The notes: generated by a model from the letters alone, not told the origin. A DNA stretch of 8,970 bases from an uncultured Bacteroidota bacterium (GCA_903888395.1 CAISTO010000407.1:1-8970); one strand, 5' to 3'. Shown: positions 1 to 6,041, counted from the stretch's first letter. Translations and numbers: made by a program.

Positions 1-90
1 AAATTAGCAGCGATGAAACGTGAAAAAGAATTGAAAAGCGCAAATGGCAGAAAATTTATTTGGAGTTTAATTGAAAACAAAATGAATTAG
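1..90 (+). CDS. GIY-YIG endonuclease, C-terminal fragment (copy 1, cut by window edge)
   Basis: The first 29 codons plus a TAG stop match codons 56-84 of the complete copy at 260-514 base for base, with position 1 equal to position 425. The window therefore opens inside a GIY-YIG family gene whose GIY, YIG and arginine motifs lie to the left and cannot be seen. The visible part holds the family's C-terminal helix with the MKREKELK segment, whose glutamate is the usual metal ligand. After the stop the identity to copy 2 continues without a break into the tRNA-like tail. Whether the unseen 5' part is intact is unknown. The molecular role is as described for copy 2. Confidence 0.8.
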   Translation, partial: KLAAMKREKELKSANGRKFIWSLIENKMN

Positions 91-150
91 CTCGTTGGGC
101 TCTTATCCGCTGGCTAGCGGACGTAGGTTCGAGTCCAGCCTCCGCAACCA
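91..150 (+). other. tRNA-3'-end-like tail of GIY-YIG unit, copy 1
   Basis: This GC-rich 60-nt block starts right after the nuclease stop codon. It contains a hairpin (TCCGC at 106-110 pairing with GCGGA at 117-121). Next comes a T-arm-like segment with canonical loop TTCGAGT at 128-134, flanked by GTAGG and CCAGC, which give only about four pairs out of five counting a G-T wobble. It ends in CTCCGCA-A-CCA, which has the form of an acceptor 3' strand, discriminator base and CCA. A 5' acceptor strand (expected TGCGGAG) is absent upstream, where the nuclease coding sequence sits, and the hairpin loop has 6 nt rather than 7. I read it as a tRNA 3' remnant or mimic, not a working tRNA. Confidence 0.6.
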
Positions 151-160
151 AGTAAACACA

Positions 161-194
161 AGGGTTTTCAGCGATTGCTGAAAACCCTTTTTTT
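161..194 (+). terminator. Intrinsic terminator after copy 1 tail
   Basis: A perfect 12-bp stem (161-172 with 177-188), loop GATT, followed by a run of seven T (188-194). It lies 10 nt after the CCA of the tRNA-like tail, the spacing expected for a terminator behind a tRNA gene. It differs in sequence from the terminator after copy 2, so it is not part of the repeated unit. Confidence 0.85.
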
Positions 195-232
195 ATTTCC
201 TGCGCCAGTGTCGCCAGTAGATAAAAAAAGAA

Positions 233-240
233 TATATTTG
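233..240 (+). promoter_or_regulatory. Possible Bacteroidota -7 box for GIY-YIG copy 2
   Basis: TATATTTG fits the TAnnTTTG -7 consensus of the Bacteroidota primary sigma factor and sits 19 nt before the ATG at 260. No TTG -33 element is seen at the usual 19-21 nt spacing upstream. The motif is short in AT-rich DNA, so this is only a candidate. Confidence 0.35.
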
Positions 241-254
241 GGCGAGTCAATTTA

Positions 255-312
255 TAAAAATGTTTACAGTTTACGTTTTATATTCTCCGTCATTCAATAA
301 AATTTATGTAGG
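255..312 (+). repeat. Short direct repeat at GIY-YIG 5' end (partner 616-673)
   Basis: 58 nt from five bases before the ATG through codon 18 are identical to 616-673. Upstream of this point the two sites share no obvious similarity, so the repeat begins almost at the start codon. The right end of identity falls exactly after the YVG motif. Confidence 0.88.
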
Positions 313-514
313 TTATACTTCTGATTTAGAAGTTAGAATTTTATCTCATAATGTTCTTGCTGTTAAAGGTTATACTATAAAGTTTAGGCCATGGGAAATA
401 ATTCACACTGAAGTTTTTGAAACAAAATTAGCAGCGATGAAACGTGAAAAAGAATTGAAAAGCGCAAATGGCAGAAAATTTATTTGGAGTTTAATTGAAA
501 ACAAAATGAATTAG
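260..514 (+). CDS. Small GIY-YIG endonuclease family protein (complete copy 2)
   Basis: An 84-aa single-domain GIY-YIG protein of the short, UvrC-N-terminal-like (UPF0213-type) class common in Bacteroidota. The motif residues can be read: V4-Y5-V6 (GIY position), Y16-V17-G18 (YIG position), R26 as the likely catalytic arginine, H30-N31, and E63 in MKREKELK as the likely metal-binding glutamate. All the usual catalytic positions are thus filled, and the length is normal for the class. The ATG follows an A-rich leader and lies 19 nt after a possible -7 box. The stop codon runs straight into a tRNA-3'-like tail. The family cuts DNA, but the substrate of these small members is generally unknown; repair or a homing-like role are both possible. 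Two more copies flank it. Confidence 0.88.
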   Translation: MFTVYVLYSPSFNKIYVGYTSDLEVRILSHNVLAVKGYTIKFRPWEIIHTEVFETKLAAMKREKELKSANGRKFIWSLIENKMN

Positions 515-580
515 CTCGTTGGGCTCTTATCCGCTGGCTAGCGGACGTTGTTTAGAGTCCAGCCTCCGCAACCAATTAAA
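425..580 (+). repeat. Direct repeat, right member (partner 1-156)
   Basis: Second member of the long direct repeat. It spans codons 56-84 of the complete GIY-YIG gene and its tail. Near identity at synonymous positions and in the non-coding tail points to recent duplication or gene conversion rather than only selection on protein. Confidence 0.9.
515..574 (+). other. tRNA-3'-end-like tail of GIY-YIG unit, copy 2 (degenerate T-arm)
   Basis: Aligned without gaps to 91-150, it is identical except for three substitutions within six bases: 549-554 read TGTTTA where copy 1 has AGGTTC. These changes destroy the canonical GGTTCGAGTCC T-arm signature, whereas the hairpin (530-534 with 541-545) and the terminal CTCCGCA-ACCA are kept. 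The identity continues only a few bases beyond CCA. The tail ends 3 nt before a terminator stem, as in copy 1 but with different terminator sequence. It is not a functional tRNA. Confidence 0.6.
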
Positions 581-603
581 TCCTGCCTATGGCGGGATTT
601 TTT
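578..603 (+). terminator. Intrinsic terminator after copy 2 tail
   Basis: A 10-bp stem (578-587 with 591-600, one G-T wobble), loop TAT, and six T at 598-603. It follows the CCA of the tail by only 3 nt. The sequence type, a CCTGCC/GGCGGG stem with T-run, is common behind tRNA genes in this phylum as I recall it. Confidence 0.8.
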
Positions 604-615
604 GTTTTAAATTAC

Positions 616-673
616 TAAAAATGTTTACAGTTTACGTTTTATATTCTCCGTCATTCAATAAAATTTATGTAGG
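616..673 (+). repeat. Short direct repeat at truncated GIY-YIG 5' end (partner 255-312)
   Basis: Matches 255-312 base for base. After 673 the sequence is still homologous at protein level for about ten codons but diverged at DNA level, giving a mosaic pattern. Confidence 0.88.
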
Positions 674-707
674 CTTCACCTCAAATTTGGAAGCAAGGGT
701 TTTTTAA
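621..707 (+). pseudogene. Truncated GIY-YIG endonuclease (copy 3, N-terminal remnant)
   Basis: An ATG in the same context as copy 2 (TAAAAATG) opens 28 codons with the GIY (VYV) and YIG (YVG) motifs and R26, then reaches TAA at 705-707. The histidine, the C-terminal helix and the metal-binding glutamate are missing, so no active nuclease can be made. The first 58 nt (616-673) are identical to 255-312. The following codons still encode a related sequence (GFTSNLEARVF against GYTSDLEVRIL) but differ at many bases. No tRNA-like tail follows; the DNA goes into the ahcY terminator. It is a decayed or partly copied unit. Confidence 0.75.
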
Positions 708-729
708 AGTTTTTTTTGAATGATAAATA

Positions 730-765
730 AAAAAACCGATTTGAATTGAATCAAACCGGTTTTTT
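730..765 (-). terminator. Terminator of ahcY (potentially bidirectional)
   Basis: A 15-position stem (730-744 with 751-765, one A-C mismatch), loop ATTGAA. A-rich and T-rich arms give a U-tract in either direction. It lies 29 nt after the ahcY stop on the minus strand and 22 nt after the end of the truncated GIY-YIG copy on the plus strand. Confidence 0.8.
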
Positions 766-794
766 TTATTGAATTTTCTAATTATGATTTTAGC

Positions 795-2108
795 TTAGTA
801 TCTGTACATTTCAGCTTTGAAAGGTCCTTCAACTTTTACACCAATATAATCAGCTTGTTCGTTATCTAAAACAGTTAATTTAGCTCCAATATGTTCCAAA
901 TGTAAGTATGCTACTTTTTCATCTAAATGTTTAGGTAACACATATACTTTGTTTTCATAATTATCGCTGTGGTTCCATAACTCAATTTGAGCTAATGTTT
1001 GGTTTGTAAACGAATTACTCATTACAAAACTAGGATGACCCATTGCGCAACCTAAGTTTACTAAACGGCCTTCAGCTAAAATAATGATATCATTACCATC
1101 AACATTATACACATCAACTTGAGGTTTAATGGTATCTTTTGTTGAACCATAAGTACCATTTAACCAAGCCATGTCTATTTCATTGTCAAAATGGCCAATG
1201 TTACAAACGATAGATTTATCGCGCATTGCTCTAAAATGACGTTCACCAATAATTTTCAAATTACCTGTAGCAGTTACAAATATGTTTGCACGTGTACAAG
1301 CTTCTTCCATAGTTACTACTTCAAATCCGTCCATTGCAGCTTGTAATGCACAAATTGGATCAATTTCAGTAACTAAAACTCTAGCACCGGCTCCACGTAA
1401 TGACTCTGCAGAACCTTTTCCTACATCACCATAACCAGCAACAACGGCTACTTTACCAGCCATCATAATATCAGTTGCTCTACGAATTGAATCAACTAAA
1501 CTTTCTTTGCAACCATATTTGTTATCAAATTTAGATTTAGTAACTGAATCGTTTACATTGATAGCGGGAATAACTAAAGTTCCTTTTTTCATACGTTCGT
1601 ATAAACGATGAACACCAGTGGTAGTTTCTTCCGATAAACCTTTGATATCTTTTGTTAACTCAGGATAACGATCAAAAACCATATTGGTTAAATCGCCTCC
1701 GTCATCTAAAATCATATTTAAACCTTTTCCGCCTTCAAAAGCAAATAAAGTTTGCTCAATACACCAATCAAATTCTTCCTCGTTTTGACCTTTCCAAGCA
1801 TAAACAGGAATTCCAACCGCAGCAATTGCAGCGGCAGCATGATCTTGCGTAGAGAAAATGTTACAAGAACTCCAAGTAACTTCAGCTCCCAATGCTTTCA
1901 ACGTTTCAATTAAAACTGCAGTTTGAATTGTCATGTGTAAACAGCCCGCAATTCTTGCTCCTTTTAAAGGTTGTTCAGCACCATATTCTTTTCTAATTGT
2001 CATTAAACCTGGCATTTCTGCTTCAGCTAATTTTATTTCTTTACGGCCCCATTCGGCTAAACTAATGTCCTTAACTTTGTAAGGAGATACTGATTTTACT
2101 TCTGACAT
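795..2108 (-). CDS. ahcY: Adenosylhomocysteinase (S-adenosyl-L-homocysteine hydrolase)
   Basis: Cytosolic NAD-dependent enzyme that reversibly splits S-adenosylhomocysteine into adenosine and homocysteine, clearing the product of SAM-dependent methylation. The 437-aa length is typical. Visible landmarks: HMTIQTAVLIETL from H58; signature 1 CNIFSTQDHAAAAI at 82-95; LDDGGDLTN around 134-142; EETTTGVH at 160-167; K191 and D195 in the VTKSKFD segment; Rossmann NAD site GYGDVGKG at 225-232; IGHFDNE with H306; GHPSFVMSNSF with H358; C-terminal KAEMYRY, whose K431 and Y435 match the residues that reach the partner subunit's NAD in the tetramer. All key residues are present. The ATG at 2108 gives the normal N-terminus after an A/T-rich leader. 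It is divergent from the bacilliredoxin gene, has its own terminator, and appears monocistronic. Confidence 0.98.
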   Translation of the reverse strand: MSEVKSVSPYKVKDISLAEWGRKEIKLAEAEMPGLMTIRKEYGAEQPLKGARIAGCLHMTIQTAVLIETLKALGAEVTWSSCNIFSTQDHAAAAIAAVGIPVYAWKGQNEEEFDWCIEQTLFAFEGGKGLNMILDDGGDLTNMVFDRYPELTKDIKGLSEETTTGVHRLYERMKKGTLVIPAINVNDSVTKSKFDNKYGCKESLVDSIRRATDIMMAGKVAVVAGYGDVGKGSAESLRGAGARVLVTEIDPICALQAAMDGFEVVTMEEACTRANIFVTATGNLKIIGERHFRAMRDKSIVCNIGHFDNEIDMAWLNGTYGSTKDTIKPQVDVYNVDGNDIIILAEGRLVNLGCAMGHPSFVMSNSFTNQTLAQIELWNHSDNYENKVYVLPKHLDEKVAYLHLEHIGAKLTVLDNEQADYIGVKVEGPFKAEMYRY

Positions 2109-2144
2109 TTTATTTTATTATAGATTTTTAAAAATTATTTTTTG

Positions 2145-2152
2145 CAAAAATA
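2145..2152 (-). promoter_or_regulatory. Possible ahcY -7 box
   Basis: On the minus strand this reads TATTTTTG, a match to TAnnTTTG, 36 nt upstream of the ahcY ATG. No TTG-containing -33 element was found at the usual spacing, so support is weak. The 201-bp region 2109-2309 between the divergent genes also holds a tandem 8-mer (AAAATTGT twice, 2261-2276) and a near-match -7 (TAAAATTG, 2268-2275) that could serve the plus-strand gene. Confidence 0.35.
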
Positions 2153-2309
2153 GAATAATCAAGGACTTTAAAAAATTTGATTATGATATTAATAACAAAT
2201 TTTATGTAAAAAGTTTTTAAATTTTTATGACAATTAGGCTTAATGCAATTAATTGGAAACAAAATTGTAAAATTGTAAATTCAAATTAACCATAAAATCA
2301 AATAAAAAT

Positions 2310-2729
2310 ATGCCATACCCAGAAATGTTAGTAGCGCCAATGCGCCAACAATTAGTTGAAGTAGGTTTTAAATCTCTTTTAACTGCCGATGAAGTTTCAG
2401 CGGTAATGAACAATCATGAAGGAACAAAATTAATGGTTTTTAATTCAGTTTGTGGCTGCGCAGCGGGAACGGCCAGACCAGGAATTATGAAAGCTATTCA
2501 AGAATCTAGCAAATTACCCAACGAATTGTTAACAGTATTTGCAGGACAAGAAGTGGAAGCAGTAGCAAAGGCTCGCGAATTCATTGCTCCGTTTCCACCA
2601 TCATCTCCAGCTATTGGATTATATAAAAATGGTGAATTAGTTCATTTTATTGAACGCCATAATATTGAAGGTAGAAGTGCTGAAATGATTGCAGCAAATT
2701 TAAAAGCTGCATTTGAAGAGTATTGTTAA
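2310..2729 (+). CDS. BrxA/BrxB family bacilliredoxin (YphP/YqiW, DUF1094)
   Basis: A 139-aa thioredoxin-fold protein of the bacilliredoxin family. In bacillithiol-using bacteria this family removes bacillithiol from oxidised protein cysteines. The active-site CGC motif is seen at C48-G49-C50 in FNSVCGCAAGTARPG. The family's other conserved blocks are present: AGQEVEAVAKAREF (78-91), PFPPSSPAIGLYKNGELVHF (94-113) and IERHNIEGRSAEMIA (114-128). Length is normal, and a third cysteine ends the protein (C139), which could act as a resolving thiol. The ATG follows an A-rich leader with no Shine-Dalgarno, as expected for the phylum. The paralogues BrxA and BrxB cannot be told apart here, so no symbol is given. 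It is transcribed alone, ended by the hairpin at 2748, with ahcY divergent upstream. Bacillithiol use in this organism is assumed from the family. Confidence 0.93.
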   Translation: MPYPEMLVAPMRQQLVEVGFKSLLTADEVSAVMNNHEGTKLMVFNSVCGCAAGTARPGIMKAIQESSKLPNELLTVFAGQEVEAVAKAREFIAPFPPSSPAIGLYKNGELVHFIERHNIEGRSAEMIAANLKAAFEEYC

Positions 2730-2747
2730 TTTAAAAACAATTATTTA

Positions 2748-2783
2748 AAAGGCTGAAAGTTTAAACTTTCAGCCTTTTTTTTT
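2748..2783 (+). terminator. Intrinsic terminator of the bacilliredoxin gene
   Basis: A perfect 15-nt inverted repeat (2748-2762 with 2763-2777, so a loop of about 4 nt forms by opening the central pairs) followed by T through 2783. It begins 18 nt after the stop codon. Confidence 0.9.
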
Positions 2784-3080
2784 GTCATAAATTTAAATAA
2801 TTAAATTTATATAGAAGCTATTCCATTAAAAAATAATGCGATTAAACGATTTTATTCAAATATTTTATTCAAAATTCTCACTGTTTTTGAAATAAAACAT
2901 CTACTTTTATTTTACTTAAAATATAGAAATTCAGTAAATTGTAATATTGTGTAGTAGTGATGTTGTGGTAAATAAATTAAAAAATATTCATCGTGAAAGG
3001 AAAGAAGGGGTGCTAAAAATAGGAAGTAAATAAGTAAATTTTAAGTTTGAAATACAATAAAAATCAAAACAAATAAATAA
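2784..3080. other. AT-rich intergenic region upstream of the secreted repeat protein
   Basis: About 297 nt without a supported gene. It is strongly AT-rich apart from a short purine-rich patch (GGAAAGAAGGGG, 2999-3010). No RNA gene, riboswitch fold or long repeat could be recognised by eye. The only candidate regulatory motif is the -7 box at 3042-3049. Because the following gene is a surface protein that may be inducible, regulator sites could lie here, but I cannot point to one. Confidence 0.6.
3042..3049 (+). promoter_or_regulatory. Possible -7 box for the secreted repeat protein
   Basis: TAAGTTTG matches TAnnTTTG exactly and lies 31 nt before the ATG at 3081, which would give a 5' leader of about 25 nt. 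No clear TTG -33 element lies 19-21 nt upstream, so the promoter may depend on an activator or the match may be chance. Confidence 0.4.
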
Positions 3081-6017
3081 ATGAAAACAATTAGACAACT
3101 TAGTATGCTATTTTTGTTACTTTTTGTAACACAAATAGCCAAGGCACAATCATTTGACATGCCTTTAAATTTTGACAGCACTAATGTAACATACACATTA
3201 ACAGACTTTGGAGGAAATACAAGTTCTGTGGTTGCAGATCCTGTAGTTTCTACCAACAAAGTTGCGAAAGTAATTAAATCAAATACAGCCGAAGTTTGGG
3301 CTGGAACCACCATGGGTGGTACAAGTGGTTTTGCAACTGCAATTGCTTTTAATTCAAGTAGAACAATAATTAGAATGCGTGTTTATTCTCCTGATAGTGG
3401 AATTGCTGTACGTTTAAAAGTAGAAGACCCAAATGATGCTGGAAAAAGTGTAGAAACAGAGGCTAGAACTACAGCATCAAATACTTGGCAAACTTTAACG
3501 TTTAACTTTATTAATAATGCATCTGGAACAGCTGCAATAAATTATACCTACACATATAAAAAGGCTTCAGTGTTTTTTAACTTTGGAGTGAGTGGTTCTA
3601 GTGCTGGTACTAAAACTTATTATTTTGATGATGTAGATTTCCCAGCGGCTACTGGTCCTGTTTTATCACAAGTAACATTACCAATTTACTTCGACTCTAC
3701 AAACGTTAATTATTCAACAGCAGATTTTGGTGGAAATACTACCACAATTATTACAGATCCAAGCAACTCTTTAAATAAAGTAGCTCAAACAGTTAAATCA
3801 AATACAGCCGAATTATGGGCTGGAACAACTATGAGTACTTCTTCGGGTTTGGCGAATGCAATTCCTTTTTCATCAGGAAATACTTTTATCAGGGTAAAAG
3901 TATATTCTCCAAATAGTGGTATTCAAGTTCGTTTAAAAGCTGAAGATCCTAACGATCAAACTAAATCAGTAGAAACTGAAGCAACTACTACAACCGCAAA
4001 TGCATGGGAAACACTAACATTTAATTTTGCAAACCAAGCTACTGGAACAGCAGCAATTAACTATGGATATACTTACAGAATGTTGTCTATATTTTTTAAT
4101 TTTGGAGTAACAGGTGCTACAGCTGGAACAAAAACATATTTGTGGGACAATGTAGAATTTGGAAATGGAACAGTTGCTCCTCAATTAAATATGCCTGTAA
4201 CTTTTGAAAGTACTACTTTGAACTATGGTTTAACTGATTTTGGGGGAAATACCAGTTCAATAGTAACAGATCCTGCTGTTTCGTCTAATAAAGCATGTAA
4301 AGTTATAAAATCAAGTACTGCTGAATTATGGGCTGGAACTACTATTGGTGGAACAACTGGATTTGGTTCAGTAATTCCATTTACTTCTACTGCAAAAACC
4401 ATTAGTATGAGAGTTTATTCTCCAACAATCGGTACTCCGATTAGAATGAAAGTTGAAGACCCTAATGATGGTGGAAAAAGTGTAGAAACTGAAGCAACTA
4501 CAACTGTTGCTAATGCATGGCAAACTTTAGAATTTAATTTTGCAAACCAAGTAACCGGATCAGCAGCTATTAACTTAGCATATACTTACAAAAAACTATC
4601 AGTGTTCTTTAACTTTGGAACAACTGGTGCAATTGCAGGTGAAAAAACATATTATTTTGATGATGTAACTTTTGGAACTATCACTCCACCAGTTCCTTCA
4701 AAAGTGAATATTAAATTTAGTGTAGACACCAAAAATATTACTTTGAATGCAAATGATACAATAACATTAAATGGTACATTTAACGGTTGGTGTGGAGCTT
4801 GTACTCCAATGACAAAAACTCCAGGAACAGATATTTGGTCAACAACTATAGCTTTAGATACTGCTACAGAATTTGAATTTAAATATGCTGTTGGTGCTTG
4901 GGTATCTTCAGAAAATTTGGCTTCAACTTTATCTTGTACTAAAACTACTGGTAATTTTACCAATAGATTATTCAGAACGGCTAAAGTTAATGATTCAATT
5001 CCTTTAGCTTGTTGGGAAAAATGTACTGCTTGTACTGGAACAGGTGGTTCTACAAAAACATACTTAACTTTTCAAGTTGATATGGCTAAAAACAAACCTG
5101 CAGCTACTGATACTGTTACTTTAAATGGTACATTTAACAACTGGTGTGGAGCATGTAACCCAATGACAAATAAACCAGGTACTGATATTTGGGTAACAAG
5201 TGTTTTATTAGATAAAGATTCATCGTATGATTTTAAATATACAGTTGGAAATTGGAAATCACAAGAATTATTAAAAGAAGGATTGTCTTGTACAACTACT
5301 AAATCTGGTTTTACAAATAGAACAATTACTGTTTCAAAATTAAATGATACATTACCTTTAGTATGCTGGGAAAGTTGTGTAAGTTGTTTAAATACAGCTC
5401 CAAAAGCTAAAGTTACTTTTAAAGTAAACATGAAAAATTATGTTGATGACAGCTTATCAATTAAAGGTGTAACTTTAAATGGCAGTTTCAACGGATGGTG
5501 TGGCGATTGTACTAAAATGACAGCTATAGGAAATAGCATTTATTCAGTAACTTTAACTTTAGATACTGGTGCATACGATTATAAATTCACTGTCGGAAAT
5601 TGGTTAGATCAAGAACAATTTATACCAACTGATCCTTGTACTAAAACAGTAGGTAATTTCACAAATCGTTTTTTAAGTGTAACAGATACTGCTGCAGTTA
5701 TTGCAGGAACATACTGTTGGAATACTTGTACAAAATGTGAAGCAATTGGATTTGCAGAACAAGCATTAAATAATGTTAAAGTTTATCCAAATCCTACCAC
5801 TGAAACATTATTTATAGAAATGGGTCAATTCTTAGAAAGAGATTCAAAAGTATTAGTATATAATATGTTAGGTGAGTTAATGATTACAAAAACATCGAAT
5901 CAAAATAACGGAAATGGTACTATTAATTTAGATACTCATTCGTTAAAACAAGGTATTTATTTGTTAAAAATAGAAGCGGACAATGCTGTAAAAACTATTA
6001 AGTTCCAAATAAATTAG
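3081..6017 (+). CDS. Secreted multi-domain glycan-binding-like protein with T9SS sorting domain
   Basis: A 978-aa exported protein. Residues 1-23 form a signal peptide (basic start, LFLLLFVTQIA core, cleavage near AKAQ-S). Three homologous ~162-aa units follow (26-187, 199-360, 370-531), each with DFGGN, AE(V/L)WAGTT, VEDPND-type, KSVETEA(R/T)T and a closing (Y/W)(F/W)D(D/N)V motif. They resemble jelly-roll carbohydrate-binding modules that I recall attached to laminarinase-type enzymes of marine Bacteroidota. Then come three ~112-aa units (540-651, 658-769, 775-886) with LNG(T/S)FN(G/N)WCG and six cysteines each, like an E-set / starch-binding-like fold. Residues 889-978 are a type IX secretion type A sorting domain (VYPNPTTE at 901-908, QGIYLLKI). 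No glycoside hydrolase, lyase or protease domain is recognised, so a surface or secreted binding role is inferred. It converges on the regulator at 6087 and seems to be transcribed alone. Confidence 0.9.
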   Translation: MKTIRQLSMLFLLLFVTQIAKAQSFDMPLNFDSTNVTYTLTDFGGNTSSVVADPVVSTNKVAKVIKSNTAEVWAGTTMGGTSGFATAIAFNSSRTIIRMRVYSPDSGIAVRLKVEDPNDAGKSVETEARTTASNTWQTLTFNFINNASGTAAINYTYTYKKASVFFNFGVSGSSAGTKTYYFDDVDFPAATGPVLSQVTLPIYFDSTNVNYSTADFGGNTTTIITDPSNSLNKVAQTVKSNTAELWAGTTMSTSSGLANAIPFSSGNTFIRVKVYSPNSGIQVRLKAEDPNDQTKSVETEATTTTANAWETLTFNFANQATGTAAINYGYTYRMLSIFFNFGVTGATAGTKTYLWDNVEFGNGTVAPQLNMPVTFESTTLNYGLTDFGGNTSSIVTDPAVSSNKACKVIKSSTAELWAGTTIGGTTGFGSVIPFTSTAKTISMRVYSPTIGTPIRMKVEDPNDGGKSVETEATTTVANAWQTLEFNFANQVTGSAAINLAYTYKKLSVFFNFGTTGAIAGEKTYYFDDVTFGTITPPVPSKVNIKFSVDTKNITLNANDTITLNGTFNGWCGACTPMTKTPGTDIWSTTIALDTATEFEFKYAVGAWVSSENLASTLSCTKTTGNFTNRLFRTAKVNDSIPLACWEKCTACTGTGGSTKTYLTFQVDMAKNKPAATDTVTLNGTFNNWCGACNPMTNKPGTDIWVTSVLLDKDSSYDFKYTVGNWKSQELLKEGLSCTTTKSGFTNRTITVSKLNDTLPLVCWESCVSCLNTAPKAKVTFKVNMKNYVDDSLSIKGVTLNGSFNGWCGDCTKMTAIGNSIYSVTLTLDTGAYDYKFTVGNWLDQEQFIPTDPCTKTVGNFTNRFLSVTDTAAVIAGTYCWNTCTKCEAIGFAEQALNNVKVYPNPTTETLFIEMGQFLERDSKVLVYNMLGELMITKTSNQNNGNGTINLDTHSLKQGIYLLKIEADNAVKTIKFQIN
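3156..4673 (+). repeat. Three tandem ~162-aa beta-sandwich-like repeats (A1-A3)
   Basis: Units at 3156-3641, 3675-4160 and 4188-4673 code for residues 26-187, 199-360 and 370-531. The DFGGN motif recurs at residues 42, 215 and 386, so the period is 171-173 residues. Conserved marks in each are the initial (M/L)P, SSTAELWAGTT-like core, VYSP, (E)DPND, SVETEA, TLTFNF-like strand, AAIN, FFNFG and the final D(D/N)V strand. A1 and A2 also share short DNA identities (TCAAATACAGCCGAA at 3279 and 3797). The units are nearly cysteine-free; C406 in A3 is the exception. Confidence 0.9.
4698..5738 (+). repeat. Three tandem ~112-aa six-cysteine repeats (B1-B3)
   Basis: Units at 4698-5033, 5052-5387 and 5403-5738 encode residues 540-651, 658-769 and 775-886. 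Each starts with a (I/T/V)F-V(D/N) strand, has TLNG(T/S)FN(G/N)WCG-(A/D)-C, a middle (D/E)(F/Y)KY/KFTVG-W strand, SCT or PCT, GNFTNR or GFTNR, and ends CW-x2-C-x2-C. The cysteines are 571, 574, 619, 644, 648, 651 in B1; 689, 692, 737, 762, 766, 769 in B2; and 807, 810, 853, 879, 883, 886 in B3. Confidence 0.9.
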
Positions 6018-6041
6018 TTTTCAAGTTTTATATTTAGTAGT

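Larger units (their letters stand above)
1..156 (+). repeat. Direct repeat, left member (partner 425-580)
   Basis: Positions 1-156 align without gaps to 425-580 at an offset of 424. Only four differences were found by eye: 125, 127 and 130 in the T-arm and 152 just after CCA. The repeat covers the nuclease C-terminus and the tRNA-like tail, and homology is lost just beyond CCA where the two terminators differ. Its left end is outside the window. Confidence 0.9.

Noticed and set aside
75..150. Complete tRNA gene ending at CCA 150 (and at 574)
   Set aside because: No 5' acceptor strand pairs with CTCCGCA at the right distance, the T-stem has a mismatch, the anticodon loop and variable region are too short, and the 5' part is nuclease coding sequence.
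56..250. Minus-strand 64-aa reading frame with an AEAGLEPTSAS stretch
   Set aside because: This peptide type is the antisense translation of a tRNA T-arm and is frequent in false ORFs; it overlaps the tRNA-like tail and terminator.
519..620. Extended plus-strand frame running through the tail into GIY-YIG copy 3
   Set aside because: It translates the tRNA-like tail and a terminator hairpin. The real homology begins at the ATG at 621.
1..707. CRISPR array or classical insertion sequence
   Set aside because: Repeats are gene-sized, not short with uniform spacers, and no transposase or terminal inverted repeats were seen.
1652..1852. Plus-strand 66-aa frame
   Set aside because: It lies wholly inside ahcY on the other strand, with no motif and no start context; a shadow.
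3041..3313. Minus-strand 90-aa frame over the start of the secreted protein
   Set aside because: Overlaps the promoter region and signal peptide antisense; no recognisable domain.
4652..5431. Two minus-strand frames (4652-4963 and 5072-5431) with similar sequence
   Set aside because: Their mutual similarity is explained by the B1 and B2 repeats of the plus-strand gene; they are antisense shadows.
3081..6017. GH16-type laminarinase or other glycoside hydrolase
   Set aside because: Only the accessory modules are present; no catalytic motif such as ExDxxE was seen.
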